From: Phaeosaccion multiseriatum
Lineage: Eukaryota > Ochrophyta, other classes
Reading direction: 5' to 3'
NCBI GenBank assembly: GCA_965112735.1
Contig: OZ218950.1
Span: 4,526,001 to 4,590,000 of the forward strand
Length of the DNA stretch: 64,000 nt
Shown here: piece by piece, positions 11,601 through 23,100 of the stretch
Position numbering within the stretch: the first letter of the stretch is position 1
Layout of the letters: the number at the start of each line of letters is the position of its first letter
Translations under genes and position numbers: made by a program
The notes under the pieces: model-generated
Told to the model about the DNA's origin: nothing
Database searches by the model: none
What the model saw: only the letters and a program-made list of their open reading frames with translations

Positions 11601-12368
11601 GATCATATACAGTATGCTCGGCACCACCATCAGCCCCCCCACCAATATCAGCACTCTCCACAGCAGCTCGTCGTTGCCGCTCAAGGGCGAGTAGTAGGCG
11701 CAGAGGAAGAGCAGGGGTGATGAGAAGAAGCCGATACCTTGGGCTACCACCACCCAAGAAATAGTACGAACGGTGGAGTCCGGGAGCTCGCTGATTACCG
11801 TGGACAGAGACACCATGAGACCACCCGTTGCGATCCCGATGAGAAGTCTCCAGAGAATCAGCTTTGTGTATATATAGGGGCTCACAATGAGACTGTTCCC
11901 AATCGCGGACACCAAGGTCAAGGCGAGACAGATTAGCATGGTCCTGCGATGAGAACCCGACCAGTCAGAGAAGGCTCCAAACGCAATACTGCCCACCACA
12001 TTGCCGGAAATGCACGCAGAGGTGGCGAGGGTCACGCGTACGTCGTTGTAATCGTAGTCGTCGTCGTCTACATTGTCCAGCGCCTCCAGTATAACTATGA
12101 CCAGGTCGATGATAACAGCATTGAATGCAATCGCCGCAGCAGCCGCCAAGCAATTTGCTCGCTCCGCCGTACACGATAGGCCCTGCAGCTTGCCCGTCCC
12201 CCGCTCTGCTGGGTGGTCGCAATCCACATCCTTCTGCCCTTGCTGCACTTGCAGCTCCACCACGCGCGTCTGGGGGCAAACGTGGCGGGGCTGGCCGGAG
12301 AAAGACCCATGAGGCAAAGTATTAAAGTTGCCAGTGCCGTTGTTACGGCCCTCGTCTCCTACATCCAT
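8617..12368 (-). CDS. Major facilitator transporter, phosphate:H+ symporter-like, five exons
   Basis: This is a polytopic membrane transporter. Exons are 12368-11270, 10863-10741, 10318-10241, 9727-9649 and 9151-8617. Phases 1, 1, 1 and 2 match, giving 637 residues. The N-half shows the MFS loop 2-3 pattern (GAFSDWSGSHRRTML). A low-complexity central loop follows, rich in Ser/Thr/Gly. The C-half includes DVIYWGNSLYES and GPNTSYVTLTVVTYPREYRS followed by LSLAAGKAGAV. That GPNT...AAGK block is the hallmark of the Pho84/Pht1 phosphate:H+ symporter family. The C-terminal tail is Gly/Gln-rich and cytosolic by analogy. Substrate is inferred, and organic solutes are also possible. The ATG at 12368 is in-frame and precedes the first membrane helix by about 75 residues. 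Three of the four introns contain pentanucleotide, tetranucleotide or TG repeats. Confidence 0.85.
9765..9828. repeat. (GGACC/GGACA)n pentanucleotide repeat
   Basis: About 12 tandem five-base units, shifting from GGACC to GGACA, lie within the third intron of the transporter gene (10240-9728). Confidence 0.9.
10429..10676. repeat. (GGCA)n-type tetranucleotide repeat
   Basis: About 250 bp of imperfect GGCA/GACA/AGCA/GTAG units lie in the second intron of the transporter gene (10740-10319). They produce Leu/Pro/Cys/Ala-rich shadow ORFs. Confidence 0.9.
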
Positions 12369-12902
12369 GCTTTGGCGATCCTTGGCTCGGTCTTTTCCTC
12401 CATTGATGTAACGGATTCAAATTCGATATCGATTTTAGAATCGCTTTCGAGGCTGCTTTTTTTTTTTTTTTTTTTTTTTGTTCTCGTTCTCTTTCCAACC
12501 AACCCTATTATACGCCACCATATTGCAGAGGAGGGTGGTGGCGAGAGGACGACCTCCGCCAGTAATAAACAGCCGCAGGTCCCCATCCAAAGTCGACACG
12601 CGCTCTCCTCTACCCGGTGTCCAGCTTACAAGACACAAACGATCAATCAGGAACAAACGCCACCTCCCTCGTCGCCTTGCCATCCAGGACAGCCCCGAGA
12701 AGACACCACTCTAGGCTGTCCTGGTGGCTGTTTCACGAGCACCTCCTCCCTCGCTGCTACGCCAGCACAGCTTCCTTACTACCACCACCGGAGCCTCTCT
12801 CTCCCGTGCACGGGAGGGTGAGACGCAGCTGCACACCCACCCCAGCTGCCAAGTCCTTGACCCAAAAAATAACCATCTCACTGCTCACGTTCTCTCTCTC
12901 TC
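12369..12902. other. Intergenic region between biotin synthase 3' end and transporter 5' end
   Basis: Both flanking genes run leftwards. The region includes a run of about 23 T (12457-12479). It should contain the transporter promoter and the biotin synthase 3' UTR. No conserved coding exon was found. Confidence 0.5.
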
Positions 12903-15297
12903 TCAAGCAGAAGCGGCGCGGAGGGGCTGAGCCTCGTCCCGTTGCCGCATAGTTCCATCCTCCCCCATCTGAACGTGCTGCACCGTCACCATCTCCTCGA
13001 GGGGGGGGGGCGGCACCTCCATCATGCTCTGCGTGTTCATCAAGGGCTGTAGAGGGGCGGAGTGCGCCGGCTTGCCATGTAGGCCCAGCTTCTCAAAGAG
13101 GGCAGTGTCCGCGTTGAACTCAGGGTTGGGCGTGGTGAGCAGCTTATCTCCGTTGAAGATGGAGTTGGCGCCGGCCATAAACATGAGAGCTTGCTCCCCC
13201 TCCGAGAAGCTCAGTCGCCCTGCCGACAGACGCACCATGGTCTTGGGCATGACCACCCGAGCTGCGGCAATCATCCTGCCCATATCCCAAATGTCTGGCT
13301 GGTCCACTCCCTCGTCTGCCAGGGGAGTGCCATCCACGGCTACGAGGGCGTTGATGGGCACGGACTCTGGGTGCTCGTCCAGGGTAGCGAGGGTGTGCAG
13401 CAGACCCACTCGGTCGCTGTCCTTCTGCTCTCGCGTTCGTTGAGTCGGTGGGGAAGAGGAGAGAGAGAGAGAGAGAGAGAGAGCCATTGGGCCAAAAGTG
13501 AGACAAAGAAAAGCAGAGAGAATAGATGCTCGCTATTTCAAGCACAGCACCCCCCCCCCCCCCGTTTTCCCCCAACCCCACGTGCGGAGCTTCCACGTAC
13601 GTGAAAACCAAGTTATGTGCTCTCCTGTCCCCAAGGCCCGCACACAAACGCACCGGCCACACTCACTACAAGACTACTCTTCATCTTCTCACCTCGCCCA
13701 GGCCGAGAATGCCTCCACAGCAGACGGAGATGCCCGCGTCCCTGACATTCTGAATGGTGTTGAGCCTGTCTTCGTAGCTCCTTGTGGTGATGACCTTGGG
13801 GTAGTACTCCGGACTCGTGTCGAGGTTGTGGTTGTAGGCAGTGAGGCCGGCCTCCTTGAGCTGCCTGGCCTGCTCGGGGTTGAGCATGCCCAGCGTGCAG
13901 CACACCTCCAGGCCCATGCCATTGACTTGCTTGACCATGTCGAGAATCTACTCGCAAGGGGGGGGGACACGCGAGATGGAGATGGATGGATCGAGAATGT
14001 GTGTCAGCTGCCAGCGAGCAAGTGGGGAATGTCAGACACTGACACCATTACCTCCCCTATATACTCCTCTCCCTCCCTCCCTCCCTCCCTCCCTCCCTCC
14101 CCCCCTCGCTCGCTCACTCATGCACCCACACCCTCTCCCTCACTCACGTGGTTGAAAGCGTTCTTCTTATTCCCCAGCTCCCTCCACGCCGCCCCCATAC
14201 AGAAGCGCGTGCTCCCTGCTGCCTTTGCGTCCGCCGCCGCGGCCACCACCTCGGCAACCTTCATCTGGGGGGTGGGCTTGACAAACGTCTTGTGGCGCAC
14301 TGACTGGGAGCAGTAGCTGAAAAGAAGGAGAGGGAGGGGGGGATTGGGACACAAAGATGGGCATCGTTAGTGTTCTTCACACACAGTATCCATCTTCTCT
14401 CTCTCTCCATTTCTGTGATGTCTCGCTCTTCCCCCCCACCCCTCCTTGCTCCTGTTCGCTTCCTCTTACCCGCAGTCTTCTGTGCAGCCCCCCGTCTTGA
14501 TGGACAAGAGGGTGCACTGCTGCACTTCTCTGGGGTTGAAGAACATGCGATGCACTGTGGCAGCCTTGTACAGCAGCTCCAACATGGGCATGTTATACAC
14601 GGCAGCGATCTCCTCCCTCGTCCAGTCGTTCCGAACAGTGATCTGCAGAGGCTCCTGGGTCATCGTACGGGTCTCCCCCATCTTGACGTTCCTGGCTTCC
14701 GCGTAATGCGAGGATTGCCGGGTCCTAATGGGGTCCGAGGGCGGGAGCACGGGGGGGTTGGTGGAGGTGGAGTGGGAATGAGTGTGGGGTTGTAGGACAT
14801 GCTCACCGCCCACAAAGGGGGAAATGACAAGAGCCCAGCACAGAGGGAAAGTATCAAAGGAAAGGGAAATTCTGCCACAGTGGATCGTGTAGAATTGAGA
14901 AGTAACCTCCTTTGGAGGCTACTTGTGCGTACCCAACAACAGCGCAGTAGCACCAGGAGGCGAGAAGTAAGTACCTCAGAGGAAGCCGTGACATCTACTT
15001 CCTTGCTCCTTCCTTTGATTCCAGGATACTGAATAATAAAGACAGTCTCCAATTTTCTGGATGGGGTCACCTGCATTTACATACTCCGCACAAGCTCCCC
15101 TGGGCCCACACACACACGACGTACCTTCCACCGCCGCAGACTCCTGTGGGTGCTCCAGCCTTGCCGCCTTTCACTTGCGGTGCTGCTCCTGCTGCTGCCG
15201 CTTGAGGCGCTCCAGGGTTCATCCTGCCTGCCGCCATTCCTGAGGCGAGGGGGCGCAGCGCTCGGACAGCAGAACGTAGTCCCGCTGCTCCGACCAT
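12903..15297 (-). CDS. bioB: Biotin synthase (radical SAM), five exons
   Basis: Inserts sulfur into dethiobiotin to make biotin; mitochondrial in plants and probably here. Exons are 15297-15125, 14724-14470, 14316-14148, 13947-13693 and 13424-12903. Phases 2, 2, 0 and 0 agree, giving 457 residues. Exon 1 is an Ala/Arg/Gly-rich presequence suited to a mitochondrial transit peptide. The radical-SAM cysteines are in [13 protein letters not shown] (CxxxCxxC), which is split by intron 2. Further family blocks are [52 protein letters not shown] and [16 protein letters not shown]. The C-terminus extends about 40 residues past the bacterial end. The start is the ATG at 15297. The gene is divergent from the hydrolase at 15631, so a 333-bp interval may act as a shared promoter. 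Confidence 0.97.
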
Positions 15298-15630
15298 TGT
15301 CACACCCAAGTAGAGATGATACGCACTCTTCTCTGAAGGGTACCGAGGGCTCCTCGCTTGTAGGAAAGGGGTTTTGACGGTGGGAGGAAGGCAAGTTCAA
15401 ATGGCGAAACTGAATGAAGAAGAGGGGAAGAAAAGATGAGCAGGAAAATGTACAAAGAAAAACAAGAGAAAGAAAAGAGGGAGACTTACGCTTGGGGTGC
15501 TGCCATGGAGAGTGTGTTGGAACAAACAGAGAGAGAAGTGTTGTTGCCTTAAGTCCCAACCTTCCTGGAATCGTTGAGTTTAGTTAGACAAAACAGGGGG
15601 GAAGGGGGGGGAGAGAGAGAGAAAGGAAGG
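15298..15630. promoter_or_regulatory. Probable bidirectional promoter interval
   Basis: Biotin synthase starts leftwards at 15297 and the alpha/beta hydrolase starts rightwards at 15631. The 333 bp between them must carry both 5' UTRs and promoters. It is purine-rich on the + strand. I see no TATA box or other element that I would name. Confidence 0.5.
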
Positions 15631-18290
15631 ATGGACTCATCCAATAAGGTCGTGCAAAGCATCTTGAGCTACCTTGCGCGAACGCGGGAGAATGCTGACC
15701 GTATGAGGAGAGGAGTGGGAAGTCTGCGACGACCGCGACCCGTGGAAGCAGTCCCTCCCCTCCTCGTGCTGCTGTACGTAGCGGTTTGGCTGAAGGGAGT
15801 GGACAAGCCGCACGTGGTATGCACCATGACAGATCGGAATAGACGCATTCTCTCGGGCATGCAGAGCTTCCTCGGCCGAAACTTTTGGCCCTCTTGGCTG
15901 TGTGTGAACGGACACATTCACAGCTCTGTGGGGTACGTCAGAGCAGTACCGAAGATCTCCAAGAGGAGAGAACTGCTACGCACATGGGGTGAGTTAGAGT
16001 GAGACAGACCACGCGCAATTGTGTGTGTGTGTGTGCCTCTCAATTGTCCTGAGCCCAACCTCTCCCCCCACGCGATAACCTCTTTTCTCTTAATCCAACA
16101 CCGTATTCACGGCCTTCCCCCGCCCCTACCCTCTCTGCCGCCAGACCGAGGGACTTTTGCGTTGGACTGGGTGGAGGTGGAGCAGCCCTTACCCGCGAAT
16201 GCCCCAACCCTTCTCATCATCCACGGACTCAACGGCAACAGCGAAGAGGGCTACGTGCAGCATTGTCTCCTCCTGGGGGTGAAGAGGGGGTGGCGAGCGG
16301 TGGCGATGAACCATCGAGGCTGCGGGGGCACCAGTCTCACCTCTCAGTACACCTATAACGGTGCCTTCACGGGGGACGTGCGCTTGGCGGTTAGGTGAGA
16401 ACCATGTGAGGAGAGATGTTCCAACGCAGCGAATACGAGAACAAGTCGTCGTTGGCGCTGGCTACGTGAATTTGTTGTGTTTGTTTTGCGTGTTTTTTAT
16501 TGGACGCTTAGGGCGTTCTACGCTTGGACTGTACAGGCAAGGAAGTTTCCTCGCTTATCCCGGGCGTGGTACGGCCAGCCACCGTGATTACGTTCACGTT
16601 CTCCGGGCGTAATGTTTGTATACCAATGAATGAATCCACATTAATCCAAAACTCTCTCTCTCTCTCTCTTTCTCTCTCGCTCTGCAGCACCATCAAGCAG
16701 CAGTATCCTGACTCCCCAGTGCTGGCAGCGGGCTTTTCCCTCGGTGCCAACCTTCTCGTCAAGTATCTCGGGGAAGAGGGTGGAAGAGCGCACCGGCAGC
16801 AGGGGTCGAAGGGTCCCCTCGTTGGAGCAATGGCCGTGTCCAACCCCTGGGACTTTGGCGCCAATCCTCTGGGGGCGAAGCAGGTGAGAGGAAGGGATGG
16901 AGCACGCCAACGACTGAGACTCTGCGGTTGTGGTCGGCATGCATGGCGGCAGGGCATGAGAGACGAGGAGACGATGACGGAGAGGGGTGTACGTCTTGGG
17001 ATTGGGAAGGAAGCTGATCGTTGAGCATGACAGCGTGTAGTGTATGACAACACGCAGAGAGTATGCATGTATGGCTCCCGAGCACTTACTTTGTCTGCGT
17101 CTTTGGAGAAGGCAACAGCGCCAACCGGGTCCGTCAGACTTTCGTCACTTCCTCCTTCTGCGACCCCCCCCCCCTTCCCCCTTCCGCAATCGTGGTTCTT
17201 GTTCTACACCGCATGTCTATCCGTTCAGAGCGGCGTTTCGGTCTTGTCCCACCTCGTCAGCAGAGCCTACAGCTTCCTTTTTACATTGGGCCTCCAGCGC
17301 TTCGCCAAGCAACACCTCCACAACCCCCACATGTATAAGAGCAAGGACATGGATATGCAGGTAAAGTATGAAGGCTTGAGGGAGGGGGAGGGGCGAGGCA
17401 GGGCTACACAGTGCTGCGTATACGTGGGGTTGCGAGCCGCGTGGCAGGTTGGCGTCACCGATAAGAATTTTGGTTGGTTTGTTTGTTTGGTTTCTGCCGC
17501 TCTGTCTCTGTCCGTCGTCCCATCCCCTTCCACCTCCCACGCCCCCTGCCCACCCGCCTTTAAGTTGAAAAGCGCCCCCTCCTCCTCATCCTCCTCCGCC
17601 TCCACCTCCTCTCCTGTACCGTGTACTACCCCCCTGACGACTTGTACCCACGAGCAGGCTGCTCTCTCTGCTTCAAAGCTCTCCGAGTTCGACAACTCAG
17701 TCACTGTGCCCCTGTGGGGGTACGAGAACCTCGCTCACTACCACCACGACGCCACCAGCGGGTTCCACTTGCAGGTGAGGTAGGATAGGTCCGTTGCCCC
17801 TCGGACACAGGGCAAGGTAGCGTGGGAGCGTCGCCACCCCAAGGATCCATCAGAAGGAGGATTGCCCCGAGTTCTTGTCGTGTGTCTGTCTGTCTCTCTC
17901 TCGCTCTCTCTGCCTGTCCCTCTCACTCTCTGTCTCTCTGTTTGTCTGTCTTTCCGTCCGAAGGATGTCAACGTGCCGCTGTTGTGCCTCAACGCGGAGG
18001 ACGACCCGGTATGCATACCCTCACTGTGGCCCCTGGGGCGCGCCAGAGCCAACGGCAATGTCATCTTCGTGTGGACCAAGAGCGGCGGCCACATCGGCTG
18101 GTGCCAGGGGCTCAATCCCTTCGCGGGCCAGAGCTGGGCGGAGGAGCTCATGGGCGAATACTTTGACTCTTTGCTCCTCGCAGTGCGGAAGGAGGAGCAG
18201 CAGGGGGGCGCTACGCTGCCGGCGATGGCACCCCATGGCGAAGCGGGCAGCCCGACAGGACTTGAATCAGCGGGTCAAAGTAGGCTCTGA
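15631..18290 (+). CDS. ABHD1/3 / YheT-family alpha/beta hydrolase, six exons
   Basis: A serine hydrolase of the family that includes yeast EHT1/EEB1, animal ABHD1/3 and bacterial YheT (acyl-ester or phospholipid hydrolysis). Exons are 15631-15988, 16145-16394, 16688-16883, 17229-17360, 17658-17774 and 17964-18290. Phases 1, 2, 0, 0 and 0 agree, giving 459 residues. The N-terminal exon has a hydrophobic segment (VPPLLVLLYVAVWL), a possible membrane anchor. The family core is LLIIHGLNGNSEEGY, AMNHRGCGG, the nucleophile elbow GFSLGANLLVKYLG, the acid in LNAEDDPV and the catalytic His in SGGHIGWC. All three catalytic positions are intact. The C-terminal tail after about residue 430 is variable. 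Substrate cannot be inferred from sequence. Confidence 0.94.
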
Positions 18291-18885
18291 ACAGTCCGCC
18301 GTGTCTGAGAGAGTGAGCGTGAGATGAACACGGCAGCGAGCAATAATCGAACCTCCCATCTTTTCTCTCTTCATCCTTTACCTGGGCGTGGTCCCCAATG
18401 CTGAGAATAAGTAAGATGTGTGCCGGGCCCCTCGGGGAGGATCTTGTGCGACGTGGGCCTGTTGACTTATGATGGAAGTGTGTGCTCGGATCCTCCACAC
18501 CAAAATCACTACCACTATCCAAAGTTTGTCAACCTCTCCCTATATCAAGTAAGGAGCGCGTGTGAAGGAGCCAGGAGGGAGGGGGAGGGGAGGGGAGGAG
18601 CATGGACTGGGGGTGGGGAGCAGGGAGTGACGGCAAGCCTCCGGGATACTTTGAACTCTTTCACTGGACCTTGCACCTTGTGAGCCCCGCATGGTCTCTT
18701 CCGCTACTGCGAGCCTTGCAAAGGCGCTCGCTCGCCCTCGCATCTGTTACGGCTTTCCTCTTTCTTGCTGCTGACCCCCCTCATCTTCTTTTTCGCCCTC
18801 CTCTCGTCCCATTATTCGGCCCTTGCCTCCTCTCCTGTCCCCCCTCCCTCCCTCCCTCCCTCCCTCCCTCTCGTCTACCTCAGAC
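18291..18885 (+). promoter_or_regulatory. Upstream region and probable 5'-UTR intron of the light-harvesting gene
   Basis: CTCCCTATATCAA|GTAAGG near 18549 fits a splice donor. A long CCCT pyrimidine tract ends in CTCAG at 18880-18883, three bases before the ATG at 18886. This pattern suggests a noncoding first exon ending near 18548 and a 5'-UTR intron of about 335 bp, so transcription would start upstream of 18548. This rests on sequence signals only. Confidence 0.5.
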
Positions 18886-19539
18886 ATGAAGACCGCATGC
18901 ATCGCCGCCATGGCCACCCTCGGGTGCGCCTCCGCCTTCGTGGCACCCACCGCCTTCACCGGCAGCGCGGTCGCCAAGGCCCCCAAGAGCTCCAGCAGCA
19001 TGAAGATGGCATTCGAGGACGCCGAGGGAGCCCAGGCTCCTCTTGGGTTCTTCGACCCTCTGGGACTCCTTAACGACGCCGACCAGGAGCGATTCGACCG
19101 ACTCCGATACGTCGAGGTGAAGCACGGACGCATCTCCATGCTTGCCATCCTCGGTCACCTTGTGCAGCAGAACGTGCGCCTGCCCGGATACCTGTCCATC
19201 TCCGAGAACATCAAGTTCACGGACGTGCCCAACGGACTGGCCGCCTTCTCCAAGATCCCCCTGGCCGGTACCGCCCAGCTGATCGCCTTCATTGGCTTCC
19301 TTGAGGTTGCCGTCATGCAGCAGGTGGAGGGCTCCACCCCCGGTGACATGAACAGGTTCGGAGAGAACTCCACCTGGGCATCCTGGGACGAGGAGACCCA
19401 GAGCCGCAAGCGCTCCATCGAGCTCAACAACGGCCGCGCCGCCCAGATGGGCATCCTCGCCCTCATGGTGCACGAGCAGCTCAACGGCCGCCCCTACATC
19501 ATCAACGACCTCCTCGGAGCCGGATACACCTGGAACTAA
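18886..19539 (+). CDS. Light-harvesting chlorophyll a / violaxanthin-type antenna protein
   Basis: A thylakoid antenna protein of the stramenopile FCP/VCP branch of the LHC superfamily, 217 residues in one coding exon. The presequence is bipartite: signal peptide MKTACIAAMATLGCASA, then FVAP at the cleavage site, the ASAF-type motif needed to enter secondary plastids. Helix 1 carries VEVKHGRISML and helix 3 carries IELNNGRAAQMG; the Glu and Arg of these ExxxxR motifs form the ion pairs and bind chlorophyll. Helix 2 is the LIAFIGFLEVAVMQ segment. Codon use is strongly C-ending, unlike the surrounding repeat-rich genes, as expected for a highly expressed gene. The true start is the ATG at 18886; the frame is open upstream only through the pyrimidine tract. 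Confidence 0.97.
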   Translation: MKTACIAAMATLGCASAFVAPTAFTGSAVAKAPKSSSSMKMAFEDAEGAQAPLGFFDPLGLLNDADQERFDRLRYVEVKHGRISMLAILGHLVQQNVRLPGYLSISENIKFTDVPNGLAAFSKIPLAGTAQLIAFIGFLEVAVMQQVEGSTPGDMNRFGENSTWASWDEETQSRKRSIELNNGRAAQMGILALMVHEQLNGRPYIINDLLGAGYTWN

Positions 19540-20122
19540 GCACATAGCACAGCCATGTGTGTGTATTTGATGTTCAGAGACAATTCAGAGACAAATCTTT
19601 ACAGATCTAGAAGGGGAGAGAATGATCAGTTGATGGAAGCCCAGGGGACTGCCGATGGCGCATCTGTGTAGGTAACAATTTTAAGCTATTAGATAAATGT
19701 CACAAATGGAGAAAGAAGATTCTGCCGTGGTGGTCTTTCCTGTTTAACCAGCGAGTGCTGTGATGCTTCAAAGGCAGCTGATGCGTGTCATGGAAGCTAC
19801 CCGCCAGAAGAGTGGAGCAGGGCAGGCGCCATCATATCGACGCAGCTTCCGGATGCCGTTGCTGATAGCAGGTCAAGGTCAATCACATGAGGGCAAGCTC
19901 AACATCACGTCTGCCCCCTTCCAGTGCCAGTTTCTGAGCGGGACTTACAGCACCAGAAGTTGGTTCTTCGCCTACGTGTCATGTGTCCTTTACTTTTGCA
20001 GTGCGTGCAGTCCGATGAGAGCTTCTAATATTGAGTGTGTTTTACAAACCGTTTCTCACGACTCCTCCCTGCCTCTAACCCCCCCTTCTTCCGTGCCCTG
20101 CTTAACTACGGCAACCATCCCG
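19540..20122. other. Convergent intergenic region
   Basis: This holds the 3' ends of the light-harvesting gene (+) and the Treslin-like gene (-). Base composition is more balanced and AT-richer than its surroundings. The frame open from 19760 (+) runs into the Treslin complement and shows no motif, so it is not called. Confidence 0.5.
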
Positions 20123-23100
20123 TCACTGCGCCCCCCCGTCTCCTGCACCGCCCCTCGCCGACGCTGCCCAGTTGAGCGCCTGGGGATGGAAGGGACTGTG
20201 GGAGCTTCTCTCTCTCAAACGTCGACCGCTCTCGCCCTCGCCCCTCCCCCGACTCGAGCCCCCTCCGCCGGAGAGAGTGCTAGTATTAGCCTTGGCCTGT
20301 TGAAGGACCAAGGGGGGCGTCTCTGCCAAAACAAGCCCAGCCGCTGCTGCTGCTGCTGCGGTGCGAGTTGCTCGGGGGGGCGTGCTTACCATGCTACTGC
20401 CACTGCTGCTCTTGCTTCTGGTGCTGTTGCCGTTGCTCTTGCCCTTGCCCTTGCCCTTGCTCTTACTCTTGCTGTCCTCGTTCTCTCTACCCTCTGTGCT
20501 ATACTTTCTCGAGGTCTTGCTGCCGCTCGCACCTTTGCTGCCGAAAGTCCTGGCGCCGCCGCCGCCCTCGCTCTTGCCGTTTGCGCCAGCTCGGCCCAGC
20601 AGCCCAGTCGGCCCTGCCTTCGCCTTCCCTTTCCCCTTCCCCTTTCCTCGGCCTTCACTGCCCACTGCTGCCGCCGCCGCCGCCGCCGCCGCTGCTGCTG
20701 GTGCTGCTGGTGGTGGTGGTACTGCCCCACCTTCAGTCTCACCGAAGGACAGCGCGGCGACAAAGGAGGACTGAGGGCCATGATAGGATCGAGACCGCTT
20801 CGTCGCAAGAAGGCGCTGCTGCTGCTGTAGCTGCTCGGTTCGGGCTCTCTTTGTCCCTTGCGCTTGCTTCATCGTGAAAGTGGGCTTCGGCCTCTGCTGA
20901 TGCGGTCTTCGATTGCTGGAGATGGCCAGGCCACTGCTACTTCTTCTCGTGAGTCCACCCATCTTACCTCCAAAGAGGGTCGTCTTGGGCTTACCACCAC
21001 CACCCGCCACCGCGACAGACCCCGCCGCCGGGCCTCGCCCTCTCCCGTCTTCGTCCTCTTCAGTGCCACGCCCCCCACCAACACCACCATCACCGCCCGA
21101 CCCGCCCAAGGACGCTCTGCCCTTATCTTCTGCTCCTCCTCCTCCTCCTGCTGCTGCTGCTGCTGTCCTCGTCGTCGTGGTGGTGGTGGTGCTTTCATGG
21201 CGACCTTCTTGCCCTTGTCCGTGTGCGTGGGCGTGTGCGTGCTGTCCGTGTCTTCCATGCCCACCAACAGTAGCAGCAGTAGCCGCAGCCACACTTGCCA
21301 GGTCCGGTACAGAGGCTCGAGCGGGTCCTGCTGCGAAATCGTCTAGAGCCCTCTGATAACCGGTAGTTGCAGAACCAAGAGCGACCTCAGCCCCACCACC
21401 ACCACCACCACCACCACCATCACTAGCAGCACCAAGAGGAGGAGGAAGAGCAGAAGTACTACCGGGTGCAGCAGATGCAGGAGGTGAGGCGCCAGCAGTA
21501 GTGGATCGACGCGTTGCTCGCCCTTGGTGCTGCTGCTGCTGCTGCTGTTGCTGCAGCAGCAGCAGCTCCTTCTCCTCCAAACAAAAGGAGGAGGACATGT
21601 TATGAAGCATCGGCTTTGTCTTTGGCACCATCAGCACCGTCGCCTTGGGCATCGCCGGCATCGCCACCATCGTCTTTGGCATGGGCTTCTCAAAGTGGTC
21701 GTAGAGATGCTCTACAGTGCGTGGAAGGGCGGCTCCGAAGAGGGGCACAAGGACCTCGTCGAGCAGAGCGCCGAGATGCCCGCCAGCTGGGGACGCGGCT
21801 GTATGACCAACTGCCGGGGCTGGGGCTGAGGACGGCTCTGATGCTGCTGCTGCTGACGAGGATGCTGGTGAGGTGCCTCCTTCCACCACCTTGGCCTCCG
21901 CCTCCACAGTGGGCCCCTTTTCTACTTCTCCTGCCTTCCCTCCTCCCTCCGCACCTTTCTCTCTCCCCTTCCCTCCCAACCCCTTCCCCTTGGTGCCCAT
22001 TGTCGCCTCAAGACCCTCTCGTACGCCTTTGCCAAGGTCTCCAGGTCGAGCTCTTGTTCCTCGAGGTCGAGGGTGGGAGGGCGCCGATCTGCGCTGCTGC
22101 TGAACCCCCCTTCTCCTCCTCCTCCTCCTCCTCCTCCTCCTCCTCCTCCTCCTCCTCCTCCTCCTCCTCCTCCTCCTCCTCCTCCTCCTCCTCCTCCTCC
22201 TCCTCCTCCTCCTCCTCCTCCTCCTCCTCCTCCTCCTCCTCCCCTTTCTTCCCCTTCCCCTTCCCCTCGGTGGTGTTGCTGCTTTTCATCACCGTCACCA
22301 TCACCCCTCCTCCTGCTTCCGCTTCCGCCACTGCCCCCTCCTCCTCCCGCGGAAGAGACGTTGCCTTGATCTGGACACGCGTCACTTTCACCTCTTCCAC
22401 CTCCACCTCCGCCTCTCTGACCTGCTGCTGCTGCTGCTGCTGCTGCGGGCGGAGTATCCGCGCATGCCCCGACATAATCAACGCTTGCGATGGCTTCCCC
22501 TGCTCCCCCTGCGTCGCCACGCTCCCGTCCCCGCCCCAGCCTCCCCGCCTCCGCGTGTTTCTCCTTTTGCTCCGCATCCCCCTCATCATCTTCCTCATCC
22601 TCTACCTCAGTCAACACATCCTCCTCCTCCTCCTCCTCCTCCACCTCCTCCTCCACCTCCTCCTCCTCCTCCTCCTCCTCCTCCTCCTCCTCCTCCTCCT
22701 CCTCCTCCTCCTCCTCCTCCTCCTCCTCCTCCTCCTCCTCCTCCTCCTCCTCCTCCTCCTCCTCCTCCTCCTCCTCCTCCTCCTCCTCCTCCTCATTCGC
22801 CTGCCCTTTATCTACGCCTATTGCCACGGCTGTTGGTGCTGCTGCTGCGGGCACCCCGATACGCACATCACCCTCCTCCTCCTCCTCCTCCTCCTCCTCC
22901 TCCTCGTCCTCCTCCTCCTCCTCCTCCTCCTCCTCCTCCTCCTCCTCCTCCTCCTCCTCCTCCTCCTCCTCCTCCTCCTCCTCCTCCTCGTCCTCCTCCT
23001 CCTCCTCCTCCTCCTCCTCCTCCTCCCCCTCCGCCTCCTCCTCTTCCTCCTCCTCCCCCTCCTCCTCCTCCCCCTCCTCCCCCTCCTCCTGCTGCTGCTC

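Noticed and set aside
14976-15028. Possible extra biotin synthase exon after TTATTATTCAG, ending GAG|GTACTT
   Set aside because: Read in the phase demanded by exon 1 (2) it hits a TAG. Exons 15297-15125 and 14724-14470 join directly in phase.
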